A stretch of DNA of 64,000 bases. Source: Odoribacter sp. Z80. GTDB lineage: Bacteria > Bacteroidota > Bacteroidia > Bacteroidales > Marinifilaceae. Made by a program: the position numbers and the translations under genes. The first letter of the stretch is position 1. Each line of letters begins with the position of its first letter. Below are positions 15,469-23,760 of the stretch, piece after piece. The stretch lies in the NCBI RefSeq assembly GCF_009935865.1, contig NZ_QWEL01000004.1, forward strand, positions 177,015 to 241,014, written 5' to 3'. The notes beneath the pieces were generated by a model. It saw nothing but the letters and a program-made list of their open reading frames with translations. It had not been told where the DNA came from and did not search any database.

Positions 15469-15507
15469 CAAACCCGGAAAGCCGACCCAAAAAGCTTTCC
15501 GGGTTTG
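15469..15507. terminator. Bidirectional terminator between meaB and the HsdR_N-like gene
   Basis: A perfect 14-bp stem, 15469-15482 with 15494-15507 (core ACCCGGAAAGC / GCTTTCCGGGT), with A/T-rich ends on both sides, lies between convergent genes. Confidence 0.85.
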
Positions 15508-15518
15508 TTTCACCAGCA

Positions 15519-15968
15519 TCAGGATAAAAAGACAGGGAAATCGCCCAGAAAAACAAATCCACGCGCCGGTTCAATCCTGCCACACAGATGCGTCACCCCA
15601 TTGGTAATAGCCACATAAGGAGCCTCGAGGGTCATATTGTAGCGGAATGCCTGGTCGAAAACCCGCTGGTTCAACCCAACGGAAGGGGCCTTACATTCAA
15701 TCAGCAGCCAGGGATTTCCCTGACGGTCGAAAACCACAACATCAAAACGCCGCCGCAAACTGTAAAGCGGAATCTCTTTTTCCACCGCAATCAACGCCGC
15801 AGGCACTCTTTTCTCTTCCATAAGGTAATGGATAACATGCTGACGGACCCATTCTTCCGGAGTCAAGACCACATATTTCTTCCGGACGACATCAAAAATC
15901 AAAACCGACCCGCTTTGTCTTTTTACTTTATATTCAAAAGGCGGTAAGGACAATTCCAACATAAACAA
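15519..15968 (-). CDS. HsdR N-terminal-like (PD-(D/E)xK) nuclease-fold protein
   Basis: A 149-residue stand-alone protein related to the N-terminal nuclease domain of type I restriction R subunits (HSDR_N_2). The core RRFDVVVFDRQGNPWLLIECK supplies the D...ExK arrangement (ECK) of the PD-(D/E)xK superfamily. No helicase domain follows and no HsdM or HsdS is nearby, so this is not a restriction system; the family is a common single gene in Bacteroidetes of unknown role. The gene lies 5 nt downstream of queA on the same strand, so they are probably co-transcribed. Confidence 0.8.
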   Translation of the reverse strand: MFMLELSLPPFEYKVKRQSGSVLIFDVVRKKYVVLTPEEWVRQHVIHYLMEEKRVPAALIAVEKEIPLYSLRRRFDVVVFDRQGNPWLLIECKAPSVGLNQRVFDQAFRYNMTLEAPYVAITNGVTHLCGRIEPARGFVFLGDFPVFLS

Positions 15969-15973
15969 ACCAT

Positions 15974-17203
15974 TTATCGTTCAGACCTTATTCTCAGAAA
16001 ACTGCTGTCTCCATAACTCAAAAAACGGAAATCATGCTTCAAGGCATAGTCATAGATCCGCCGCCAATCCTCACCCACTGCCGCCCCCACCAATAGCAGC
16101 AAAGTGCTCTGCGGCTGATGGAAATTGGTGAACATGGCACCGACAACACGAAAGCGATAACCCGGCACAATAATAATAGTGGTCCTCGCCTTCAACACTT
16201 CCAGATGAGTCTCTTCAAACCATCCCGCCAGGGCTTCCAGGGCTTCCCGCAAAGAATACCGCCCCGGCAAAGCATAGGCTTCCCATTGGCCCAGTATAAA
16301 AAAATCCTCTTCTCCCGCCAACCGCTTCACCCCCATCCAATAAAGACTTTCCAAAGTCCTTACGGAAGTGGTTCCCACGGCAACCACATCCCCGGATGTA
16401 TGCAACAAGGCATCTATCAAGGTGCGGGAAATCACCAGGTGTTCCGTATGCATTTCATGGCCTCCGACGGTGTCTGCCTTGACGGGACGGAAAGTGCCGG
16501 CACCGACGTGAAGGGTCAGCTCGGCTATCTCGACCTCTTTCTGTCTCAGATGCGATAAAATATCCCGGGTAAAATGCAACCCGGCAGTAGGCGCAGCCAC
16601 CGAACCTTCCTCGCGGGAATAAATCGTCTGGTAGCGGATTTCATCGGATGCTTCCGACTCCCTGTTCAGATAGGGGGGGATAGGTATCTTTCCACATTCC
16701 TCCAGCACTTCGCTAAAAGTAATATCCCGGTTCCAGGCAAAATGCACAACGACTTCCCCCTGCCGTTGTTCCACCGCAGTCGCTTCCAGCACACACTCTC
16801 CCTCTCCCATCCCGAAACGGCAGGAGATCACCCCTTCTTTCCATTTTTTCAGATTACCGACCATACACTTCCACCAACACTCCCGGCGGGCCGAAAAATT
16901 GCAGGCATAATCCGCCGGCTTGTAAGGTTCCAGGCAAAAAACCTCTATCACTGCCCCGGTCGGCTTCCGGAAAAAAAGACGGGCATGTATGACTTTGGTA
17001 TTGTTAAAAACCAAAGTCTGCCCCGGGTGCAGCATGTCGGTCACATCGGAAAAACGCCGCTCACAAATGTTCCCCTCCTCATAAACCAACAACCTGGACG
17101 CTTCCCGCCGGGCTAAAGGGAATTTCGCAATCCTCTCCTCCGGAAGTTCATAGGTATAGTCTTCTATTCTGATATTTTTGAAGTCTTCTACTGCCATTTT
17201 CAT
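15974..17203 (-). CDS. queA: S-adenosylmethionine:tRNA ribosyltransferase-isomerase
   Basis: A 409-residue enzyme of queuosine synthesis that transfers and isomerises the ribosyl part of SAM onto preQ1 in tRNA. Recognisable segments are FNNTKVIHARL, PPYLNRESEASDEIRYQTIYSRE (split by composition: substrate loop), VAAPTAGLHFT, LHVGAGTFRPV, TTSVRTLES and ATMFTN-type FTNFHQPQSTLL near the C-terminus. It is slightly longer than the usual 340-360 residues, with extra sequence in the middle beta domain. A run of seven G (16673-16679) encodes the conserved Pro-Pro of the substrate loop. A -7 box TATCTTTG lies upstream on the minus strand. Confidence 0.95.
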   Translation of the reverse strand: MKMAVEDFKNIRIEDYTYELPEERIAKFPLARREASRLLVYEEGNICERRFSDVTDMLHPGQTLVFNNTKVIHARLFFRKPTGAVIEVFCLEPYKPADYACNFSARRECWWKCMVGNLKKWKEGVISCRFGMGEGECVLEATAVEQRQGEVVVHFAWNRDITFSEVLEECGKIPIPPYLNRESEASDEIRYQTIYSREEGSVAAPTAGLHFTRDILSHLRQKEVEIAELTLHVGAGTFRPVKADTVGGHEMHTEHLVISRTLIDALLHTSGDVVAVGTTSVRTLESLYWMGVKRLAGEEDFFILGQWEAYALPGRYSLREALEALAGWFEETHLEVLKARTTIIIVPGYRFRVVGAMFTNFHQPQSTLLLLVGAAVGEDWRRIYDYALKHDFRFLSYGDSSFLRIRSER

Positions 17204-17249
17204 TTTGCCGTTTGACGATTATATCCTAATTTTATTGCCGAAAAGCGGA

Positions 17250-17257
17250 CAAAGATA
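17250..17257 (-). promoter_or_regulatory. -7 element of the queA promoter
   Basis: CAAAGATA on the plus strand reads TATCTTTG on the minus strand, an exact TAnnTTTG match 47 nt before the queA start. The -33 element is not well spaced. Confidence 0.5.
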
Positions 17258-17330
17258 AGAAAAACAAACGGTCAAATGAAGCCCGGAAACTTCTTTAAAA
17301 CCCGATAACCCCTTTTCCCGACTGGAAACC

Positions 17331-18101
17331 ATGAAAACGAAAAAAGAAATTGTAGACAACTGGTTGCCCCGCTATACAGGGCGTCCGTTAAAAGATTTCA
17401 CGAAATACATCTTACTCACCAATTTTGAATACTATCTGGAATTGTTTTCCGAAATATACCAGGTACCCATCGTGGGGGAAGACAAAACGATGCCCAGCAT
17501 CTCCTGTAACGGAATAACCCTCATCAACTTCGGCATGGGAAGTCCCAATGCCGCTACGGTTATCGACCTTTTATCCGCAGTGGAACCCGAGGCTGTCCTG
17601 TTCATCGGAAAATGCGGCGGCATCAAAGCCAAAAACTCCGTAGGGGACTACATCCTTCCCATCGCCGCCATCAAAGGAGAAGGGACCTCAGACGATTACC
17701 TGCCCCACGAAGTACCGGCCCTGCCGGCTTTCAGCATACAAAAAGCATGCTCCAAAGCCATCACCAACCGGGGACACCACTACTACACGGGAGTCGTATA
17801 CACCACCAACCGCCGGGTGTGGGAATATGACGACCGATTCAAGGAATACCTGAAAAGCACGCGGGCCATGGCCGTAGACATGGAGACAGCCACCATCTTC
17901 ACCGTAGGCTTCGCCAACCGCATCCCGACAGGAGCTTTACTCCTGGTGTCAGACCGCCCGATGATTTCGGAAGGGATAAAAACAGCAGAATCGGATAAAC
18001 AGGTTACCCGGAATTTTGTAAGGCAACACCTGGAAATCGGCATAGAAGTACTATCCAATATCCGGGACAAAAATTACTCAGTCAAACACCTGATATTTTA
18101 A
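17331..18101 (+). CDS. amn: AMP nucleosidase (Bacteroidetes short form)
   Basis: A 256-residue member of the nucleoside-phosphorylase superfamily. Key segments are NFGMGSPNAATV (phosphate-type loop), FIGKCGGI, and MAVDMETATIF, whose Glu binds the ribose, with LLVSDRPM near the end. The short Bacteroidetes form lacks the long N-terminal regulatory domain of the enterobacterial enzyme. The reaction is AMP + H2O to adenine + ribose 5-phosphate. It opens a plus-strand run of small housekeeping genes; the DUF1573 gene starts 9 nt after its stop. Assignment against other phosphorylases rests on the length and the N-terminal TNFEYYLELFSE region. Confidence 0.85.
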   Translation: MKTKKEIVDNWLPRYTGRPLKDFTKYILLTNFEYYLELFSEIYQVPIVGEDKTMPSISCNGITLINFGMGSPNAATVIDLLSAVEPEAVLFIGKCGGIKAKNSVGDYILPIAAIKGEGTSDDYLPHEVPALPAFSIQKACSKAITNRGHHYYTGVVYTTNRRVWEYDDRFKEYLKSTRAMAVDMETATIFTVGFANRIPTGALLLVSDRPMISEGIKTAESDKQVTRNFVRQHLEIGIEVLSNIRDKNYSVKHLIF

Positions 18102-18110
18102 ATTTTCCCC

Positions 18111-18509
18111 ATGACTAAAACCGGTTTCTGTTTTTTTGCCTTTTTACTTTGTCTTTCTCTCTGTTCCTGTCGCCAAAAATCCTCCCAAACCACAGCTGAC
18201 ACCCGGATAGAATGGAAAAAGAAAAACTGGGACTTCGGCAATATCACAGCCGGAGAAGAGGTGAGCCATACCTTTTACTATAAAAATACCGGTCCCTGCC
18301 ACCTCATTCTGAAAAAAACCGAAACAGGATGCGGTTGTACCACCGTAAACTACGATCAGGCCCCTTTAGCGCCGGGCGAAGAAGGAAAAATTGAAATTGT
18401 TTTCAACTCGAAAGGCAGATTCGGCAAACAATACAAAGAAATCCGTATATTTGCAAATATTCCGGAAAAGTACTCCACCCTGAGTTTTACGGCCAATATA
18501 AAAGAATGA
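18111..18509 (+). CDS. DUF1573 lipoprotein
   Basis: A 132-residue protein with a signal peptide ending at a lipobox-like LCSC (Cys19-20 region), then one DUF1573 immunoglobulin-like domain: DFGNITAGEEVSHTFYYKN, TGCGCTT, APGEEGKIEIVFNS. Such domains are widespread in Bacteroidetes envelope proteins; the function is unknown. It lies between AMP nucleosidase and yajC on the same strand. Confidence 0.85.
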   Translation: MTKTGFCFFAFLLCLSLCSCRQKSSQTTADTRIEWKKKNWDFGNITAGEEVSHTFYYKNTGPCHLILKKTETGCGCTTVNYDQAPLAPGEEGKIEIVFNSKGRFGKQYKEIRIFANIPEKYSTLSFTANIKE

Positions 18510-18552
18510 TGAAAAAAGAAATGGAATATAAATCAAATTCAGTAACAAAATC

Positions 18553-18864
18553 ATGAACACACTATTTATTGTATTACAACAACAAACAGCCAACGGATTG
18601 GCCAGTTTTTTACCTTTGATTCTAATTATCGTAGTTTTCTGGTTCTTTATGATCCGGCCTCAGATGAAGAGACAAAAAGAACTGAAAAACTTCCGCGAAG
18701 CCCTCAAGAAAGGGGATAAAATCGTGACTACGGGAGGTATTTACGGCAAAGTGCAGGAAATCGGCGACTACTACATCATTATGGAAGTAGAAGGCCAGAA
18801 CCGGTTAAAAATCGACAAATCGGCCATCATAAAAGACATGACCGACGCTACCCCGGCAAAATAA
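18553..18864 (+). CDS. yajC: Sec translocon accessory subunit YajC
   Basis: 103 residues. One N-terminal membrane segment (LASFLPLILIIVVFWFFMIRP) is followed at once by QMKRQKE and a small cytoplasmic beta domain (LKKGDKIVTTGGIYGKV), the textbook YajC pattern. It associates with SecDF at the inner membrane. SecDF is not in this window. It lies 43 nt after the DUF1573 gene. Confidence 0.95.
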   Translation: MNTLFIVLQQQTANGLASFLPLILIIVVFWFFMIRPQMKRQKELKNFREALKKGDKIVTTGGIYGKVQEIGDYYIIMEVEGQNRLKIDKSAIIKDMTDATPAK

Positions 18865-18969
18865 TTCCCGGCTTGCCTGTAAAAGAAAGATTTCCGGTCC
18901 GTAATAGCACCGGAAATCTTTACACCATTCTTTAAATCAGCACCATACCAGACGTTTAGACTTTACGCC

Positions 18970-19959
18970 ATGCCGAATTTTTCAACGCTTATCTGTGAAA
19001 TCAGGAAACTCAGGAATGTTCGTCTGAATAAAAACATCATCACTTATTTCATCTGTGTTACCATTGCTTCCATCCTATGGTTTCTGAATGCCCTCAATAA
19101 AGACTATTCGGCAGAAATCTCATACCCGATAAAATACATTAACCTGCCGGAAGGGAAGTATCTGGTTACCCGATTGCCCTCCCGTCTTTTATTGGATGTA
19201 AAGGCCAAAGGCTTTGCCTTATTGGGACACAAAATCCGTACCTCTTTTCTTCCCATTACATTCAATCTGGAGTCCTACCACAATCGTCTGACAAAAAAAG
19301 AGCATATTTTTGAATACACTCTCCGCCTCAACGATATGAAGGACAAAATCAGCAATCAGCTCAACACTGAAATCAAGTTATTGAATACCCACCCCTCTGA
19401 AATCATTTTCCGGTTTGCCGAAGCCCAGAACAAAAAGGTAGCAATCCAACCCCAGGTCGACTATACATTAAAAAGACAATATATTTTAAATCAAATTACA
19501 GTAAATCCGGACAGCATCACCGTCAGCGGTCCCGCCCCGATACTTGACACCCTGCAATATGTCCGGACAGCTAAGTGGAAGGTGAAAGAACTGAATAAAA
19601 CGCTCCGGCATACCATGGAACTTCTGCCGCTGCCCAATTGCCAGTACAGTCAGACAACCGCAGAGCTCACCCTGGAAGCAGAACAATTTACCGAAGTGAA
19701 AAAGACCATTCCCATTACACCCTACGGTGTTCCGGGGAACATGAACATCCGGCTCTTCCCGGCAGTCGTAAACATCAGTTATGAAACGGGCCTCAGCAAA
19801 TACGACCAGGTAACGGACCACGATTTCGTATTTTACGTCGATTATCCGACCGATACGGAGATTTCCTATCTGGAAGTCAAAACAGGGAAAGTCCCGGATT
19901 TTATTAAAAACCTGACCTACACCCCCCAAAAAGTGGAATATATCCTGGAAAAGAAATAG
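18970..19959 (+). CDS. YbbR-like domain protein, membrane anchored
   Basis: A 329-residue protein with one N-terminal membrane helix (about residues 23-42, TYFICVTIASILWFLNAL) and extracytoplasmic YbbR-type beta repeats (PSRLLLDVKAKGF, VNPDSITVSGPAPILDTL, TAELTLEAEQFTEVKK). In Bacteroidetes it regularly stands between yajC and coaE, as here. YbbR proteins are linked to envelope signalling and diadenylate cyclase in Firmicutes, but here no cyclase gene is adjacent, so the function is open. Confidence 0.85.
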   Translation: MPNFSTLICEIRKLRNVRLNKNIITYFICVTIASILWFLNALNKDYSAEISYPIKYINLPEGKYLVTRLPSRLLLDVKAKGFALLGHKIRTSFLPITFNLESYHNRLTKKEHIFEYTLRLNDMKDKISNQLNTEIKLLNTHPSEIIFRFAEAQNKKVAIQPQVDYTLKRQYILNQITVNPDSITVSGPAPILDTLQYVRTAKWKVKELNKTLRHTMELLPLPNCQYSQTTAELTLEAEQFTEVKKTIPITPYGVPGNMNIRLFPAVVNISYETGLSKYDQVTDHDFVFYVDYPTDTEISYLEVKTGKVPDFIKNLTYTPQKVEYILEKK

Positions 19960-19962
19960 GAC

Positions 19963-20553
19963 ATGCAAACCATAGGACTGACAGGAGGCATCGGTGCCGG
20001 TAAAAGTACCATTGCCCGGATATTGCAACAGCTTGAATATCCGGTTTATATTGCGGACAAAGAAGCAGCCCGGCTGATGAATACCGACGAACCCATCGTC
20101 CGGGAACTGAAAAAAAGATTCGGGGACGGACTTTATTGCCCTTCAGGAATATTAGACAAAAAAAAATTAGCCGGCCTCATCTTTAATAACAAAACCGCTC
20201 TATCGGAAGTCAATGCCATCGTCCATCCCCGGGTAATGGAAGATTTCCGGCAATGGACACAAAAGCAACGCGCTTCTTTGGTTTTCTTTGAATCGGCAAT
20301 TTTATTTGAGGCCGGGCTGGATGCTCATTTCCAACACACCATTTGCGTAACCGCACCCCTCCCCCTCCGTTTACACAGGGTGGTCCTGCGAGACCATACC
20401 TCAGCCGGGAAGGTGGAGGAACGCATGAAAAACCAAATGGACGATGAACAGAAATGCCGGAAAGCAAGCTTTGTCATTTATAACGATGAAGCCCACAAAA
20501 CACTGGAACAAACACTTTCACTCATAAACAAATTAGAAACCAACACCATTTAA
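19963..20553 (+). CDS. coaE: Dephospho-CoA kinase
   Basis: 196 residues. The P-loop GGIGAGKST (residues 7-15), the YIADKEAARLM acceptor region and the LFEAGLD and RVVLRDH lid segments identify CoaE, which phosphorylates the 3'-hydroxyl of dephospho-CoA in the last step of CoA synthesis. It starts 3 nt after the YbbR stop and is followed 5 nt later by the TerB/DnaJ gene, so it sits within a tight operon. Confidence 0.95.
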   Translation: MQTIGLTGGIGAGKSTIARILQQLEYPVYIADKEAARLMNTDEPIVRELKKRFGDGLYCPSGILDKKKLAGLIFNNKTALSEVNAIVHPRVMEDFRQWTQKQRASLVFFESAILFEAGLDAHFQHTICVTAPLPLRLHRVVLRDHTSAGKVEERMKNQMDDEQKCRKASFVIYNDEAHKTLEQTLSLINKLETNTI

Positions 20554-20558
20554 CTGAT

Positions 20559-21296
20559 ATGGCAAAATATGGAAAATGGATCGGGGCAGGTCTCGGTTTC
20601 GCCATGGGCGGCCCCTTAGGCGCATTATTCGGCTTGTTTCTCGGCTCAATGTTCGACAATATCCAAACGCTTCCCCTGACTTCCGAAGAACAGGGCGTTC
20701 CTTTCCCCGGAAGCGGCAGAGGAGACTTCATGTTCAGCCTGACCGTGCTGGCAACCTCCGTGATGAAAGCCGACGGCAATATGATGCGTTCGGAACTGAA
20801 CTATGTCAAAGAATTTCTGAAACACAATTTCGGCATAGAAGCCACCCGGGAAGCAATGGGCATGATCAAAGAACTCAGCAGCCGCGAAATACCCGTATCG
20901 GAGGTTTGCGCACAGATCCGTTACCACATGGACATGCCGGCCAAAACACAACTCCTATACTTCTTATTCGGTATAGCCAAAGCCGACGGAAAAGTGAGCG
21001 ACCTGGAAATCCGGCTCCTGGAAAATATTTCGGACCAGCTCGGCATCGGAAAAACAACCTTTCTGTCGGTCAGATCCATGTACTACGACGACCTCGAATC
21101 TGCCTACCAAATCCTGGAAATCACCAGTACGGCCACCAACGAAGAAGTGAAAAAAGCCTACCGCAAAATGGCCATAGAAAACCATCCGGACAAAGTCGGG
21201 CACTTAGGGGAAGACATCCGGAAAGCGGCAGAAGAAAAATTTACCCAAATCAACGTCGCCTACGAAAAAATCAAAAAACAGAGAGGGATGGTTTAA
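20559..21296 (+). CDS. DjlA-like protein: TerB-like domain plus C-terminal J domain
   Basis: A 245-residue protein. The N-terminus (about 1-35) is a glycine-rich hydrophobic segment (GAGLGFAMGGPLGALFGLFLG), then a helical TerB-like region (about 55-165; ATSVMKADGNMMRSEL, GIAKADGKVSDLEI, each with an acidic KADG metal-site-like motif), then a J domain (about 175-240) with the diagnostic HPD in NHPDKVGHL. It would be a DnaK co-chaperone tethered at the inner membrane. The order resembles E. coli DjlA. Confidence 0.88.
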   Translation: MAKYGKWIGAGLGFAMGGPLGALFGLFLGSMFDNIQTLPLTSEEQGVPFPGSGRGDFMFSLTVLATSVMKADGNMMRSELNYVKEFLKHNFGIEATREAMGMIKELSSREIPVSEVCAQIRYHMDMPAKTQLLYFLFGIAKADGKVSDLEIRLLENISDQLGIGKTTFLSVRSMYYDDLESAYQILEITSTATNEEVKKAYRKMAIENHPDKVGHLGEDIRKAAEEKFTQINVAYEKIKKQRGMV

Positions 21297-21329
21297 TCCG
21301 AAATATTTTCAATTTTCAATAAATTACCT

Positions 21330-21337
21330 TAGTTTTG
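21330..21337 (+). promoter_or_regulatory. Promoter of the DUF5606 gene
   Basis: TAGTTTTG at 21330-21337 fits TAnnTTTG, and TTTT at 21306-21309 lies 20 nt upstream. The start site would be about 25 nt before the ATG. Confidence 0.5.
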
Positions 21338-21369
21338 CAGCTCATTTGTAAAATTTCAAACAGAGAATT

Positions 21370-21765
21370 ATGTTAAAAGAGATTTTATCCATATCAGGAA
21401 AACCCGGTTTGCAAAAACTGATCAGTAATTCCTCCAATGCCATCATTGTAGAATCGCTTATTGACGGGAAACGCTTCCCGGCCTATTCCAACGCTAAAAT
21501 CATTGCGCTGGAAGATATTTCCATTTATACGGAAGGAGAAGACTTGCCCCTGAAAGAAGTGTTCAGACGCATCCACACCAAAGAAGGAGGGAAAGCCTGC
21601 CTGAGCCATAAGGACGCTACTGAAAAAATAATCTCTTATTTCAGTGAAATCGTTCCCGAATACGACCAGGACCGGGTATACGTATCGGACATGAAAAAAA
21701 TCATACAGTGGTACAACCTCTTATCGGACAAAGGTCTCCTTCATTTTGAAGAAGAAGACAAATAA
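21370..21765 (+). CDS. DUF5606-family protein
   Basis: 131 residues, beginning MLKEILSISGKPGLQKLISNS (shortened here) with a following ALEDISIY segment and a helical C-terminal part. This matches a small conserved cytosolic protein of Bacteroidetes (DUF5606). No catalytic motif is seen. It is followed 11 nt later by the trmN gene. Confidence 0.8.
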   Translation: MLKEILSISGKPGLQKLISNSSNAIIVESLIDGKRFPAYSNAKIIALEDISIYTEGEDLPLKEVFRRIHTKEGGKACLSHKDATEKIISYFSEIVPEYDQDRVYVSDMKKIIQWYNLLSDKGLLHFEEEDK

Positions 21766-21776
21766 AGTCCGGAAAC

Positions 21777-22475
21777 ATGTTTCAATTCAAACAATTCACC
21801 ATCCGTCAGGACCGCACTCCCATGAAAGTCGGAACGGATGGTGTATTGTTGGGCGCATGGGCCGCCACAGAAAAAGCACTTACAATTTTGGATGCAGGGA
21901 CCGGAACAGGAGTGATTGCCCTGATGAGTGCGCAACGGAATCCCTTGGCCCGGATTGATGCCATAGAAATCGAACCGGACGCCTGCCGGCAAGCTATTGA
22001 AAATATCCGGGCAAGCCGCTGGAAAGAACGCATACAGGTTTGGGAGTCCGCCCTCCAGACCTTCTCCCCTCCCCATCTTTACGACTGTATCGTATGTAAT
22101 CCTCCTTTTTTCATCAACTCGACCAAAACTCCCGACCGGGGCCGTACACTCGCACGCCACACCGACAGCCTGCCACATGAAGAATTACTGAAACACGCTT
22201 CCCGTCTGTTAGCCCCCGCAGGAAACCTCTGTGTCATCCTCCCGGCGGAAAATGAAGAGTTATTCCTCCGACAGGCCGGAAATGCCGGTCTCTATGCACA
22301 ACACATCACGCGGGTACACCCGATTCCCGGAAAACCTCCGAAACGATGCCTGCTGCGTTTAGGCCGGAAACCTGTGGATACGCCAACGGAAGACCACCTG
22401 ACCATAGAACTCAGCCGTCATCAGTACAGTGAAGAGTATATCAGGCTGACACATGAATTTTATCTTTATTTATGA
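21777..22475 (+). CDS. trmN: tRNA1(Val) A37 N6-methyltransferase
   Basis: A 232-residue class I SAM methyltransferase: DAGTGTGVIALM (motif I), IEIEPDAC, and the N6-adenine signature NPPFF with its Asn-Pro-Pro-Phe core (about residues 106-110). The N-terminal FTIRQDRTPMKVGTDGVLLGAW matches the YfiC/TrmN6 family, which modifies A37 of tRNA1(Val). The length is normal. It ends a plus-strand run that began at the AMP nucleosidase gene. Confidence 0.9.
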   Translation: MFQFKQFTIRQDRTPMKVGTDGVLLGAWAATEKALTILDAGTGTGVIALMSAQRNPLARIDAIEIEPDACRQAIENIRASRWKERIQVWESALQTFSPPHLYDCIVCNPPFFINSTKTPDRGRTLARHTDSLPHEELLKHASRLLAPAGNLCVILPAENEELFLRQAGNAGLYAQHITRVHPIPGKPPKRCLLRLGRKPVDTPTEDHLTIELSRHQYSEEYIRLTHEFYLYL

Positions 22476-22603
22476 TTTTATAAATTATTAAGAAGTAAAG
22501 CGCATATCCTTCGTTTTTCCCGTCAAGATTTAACTATACCTTAACTATAAATCCCTAAAATTCATCTTACATTTGTATTGTCTGAATGAGGACATTTTTT
22601 TCA

Positions 22604-22669
22604 TAAGTTTGTATGTTTAGGTTAGTAGTTAGTAAAAAATAAGAGATCAGTGATGGTCTCTTATTTTTT
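22604..22669 (+). promoter_or_regulatory. Promoter with immediately following terminator-like hairpin
   Basis: TAAGTTTG near 22604-22611 is an exact -7 match. Some 25-30 nt downstream of the likely start, AAAAAATAAGAGA (22634-22646) pairs over 13 bp with TCTCTTATTTTTT (22657-22669). This could make a very short RNA or an attenuated leader of the ROK kinase gene (start 22723). Confidence 0.45.
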
Positions 22670-22722
22670 TGCTATCTTTAACTCGAAATTCAAAGCATTC
22701 ATTAATCCAATTAAAATACAGC

Positions 22723-23685
22723 ATGAAAAAACAAGTTGCCTTAGGAATAGATATCGGAGGAACAAATACAGCTTTCGGCTTTATTGACAAAGAAGGAAAT
22801 TACATGGCCGAAGGAAACATTTCCACCAACAATCATGAAGATATAAATGACTATCTCAAAGAACTCCACATGGAGATTGAGAAAGTATTGGACACCATCC
22901 GTAATGAAGTGGAATTAACAGGAATCGGTATCGGCGCTCCTTGCGGCAATTATTTACAAGGCACCATAGAGCATGCCTCCAACCTGAGGTGGCCGGGAGT
23001 CATTCCTTTTTGCGATTTAATGAAAGAATTCTATCCTCATCTTCCGGTATACCTGACGAATGATGCCAACGCAGCTACTATCGGGGAGATGATTTACGGA
23101 GGTGCCAAAGGAATGAAAAACTTCGTTATGGTTACTTTAGGAACCGGTGTGGGCAGCGGTTTTGTCTCCAACGGAGAATTAATTTACGGCCACGACGGTT
23201 TCGCCGGGGAACTGGGCCATATCATTGTATCTCCCAATGGCCGGCAATGCGGTTGCGGACGGAATGGCTGTCTCGAAACCTACGTTTCAGCCACCGGCGT
23301 GAAGCGGACTGCCTATAAAATGATGGCCAAATACAATTACCCCAGCGAACTGAGAGCCATCCCCTTTAATGAAATGACCTCCAAAACCATCTGTGAGGCT
23401 GCCTTAAAAGGCGATATGATTGCTATCAATACTTTCAAATACACGGCAAAAATGCTGGGCGAGGCATTGGCAAATGTAGTGGCTATTACCAGCCCGGAAG
23501 CCATATTCCTCATGGGAGGACTGACTAAAGCCGGCGACCTGCTCTTTGGTCCTACGAAAGAACACATGGAAATGAATATGTTAAAAATGTTCAGTAACAA
23601 AGTGAAATTATTACCTTCCCAACTGACTAAAAATGTGGCCATTTACGGAGCTGCCGCATTAGTGTGGAAAGAACTGGAGAAATAA
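22723..23685 (+). CDS. ROK-family sugar kinase
   Basis: A 320-residue kinase from the ATG at 22723; a longer in-frame start would begin within the upstream hairpin. The phosphate-1 loop is GIDIGGTNTAFGFID (about residues 8-22), the catalytic-base region is TNDANAATIGE (Asp), and the ROK zinc-type signature is GHIIVSPNGRQCGCGRNGC with Cys residues, followed by CLETYVSATG. It resembles glucokinases/N-acetylhexosamine kinases of Bacteroidetes; the sugar cannot be decided from sequence alone. It lies upstream of the GH92 mannosidase but is separated from it by a strong hairpin. Confidence 0.9.
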   Translation: MKKQVALGIDIGGTNTAFGFIDKEGNYMAEGNISTNNHEDINDYLKELHMEIEKVLDTIRNEVELTGIGIGAPCGNYLQGTIEHASNLRWPGVIPFCDLMKEFYPHLPVYLTNDANAATIGEMIYGGAKGMKNFVMVTLGTGVGSGFVSNGELIYGHDGFAGELGHIIVSPNGRQCGCGRNGCLETYVSATGVKRTAYKMMAKYNYPSELRAIPFNEMTSKTICEAALKGDMIAINTFKYTAKMLGEALANVVAITSPEAIFLMGGLTKAGDLLFGPTKEHMEMNMLKMFSNKVKLLPSQLTKNVAIYGAAALVWKELEK

Positions 23686-23700
23686 ACTTTCTTACCCCCC

Positions 23701-23743
23701 AATGTCATTCCGGATGAATGTGATTTTCATCCGGAATGACATT
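23701..23743 (+). terminator. Terminator after the ROK kinase gene
   Basis: An 18-bp perfect stem: 23701-23718 pairs with 23726-23743 (core CATTCCGGATGAA / TTCATCCGGAATG), followed by a T-rich run. Confidence 0.85.
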
Positions 23744-23760
23744 TTATCTTTTTATCCGAT

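Noticed and set aside
15519..15968. Part of a type I restriction-modification system
   Set aside because: Only the nuclease-fold domain is present, with no helicase, HsdM or HsdS; the gene lies in a conserved housekeeping setting next to queA.
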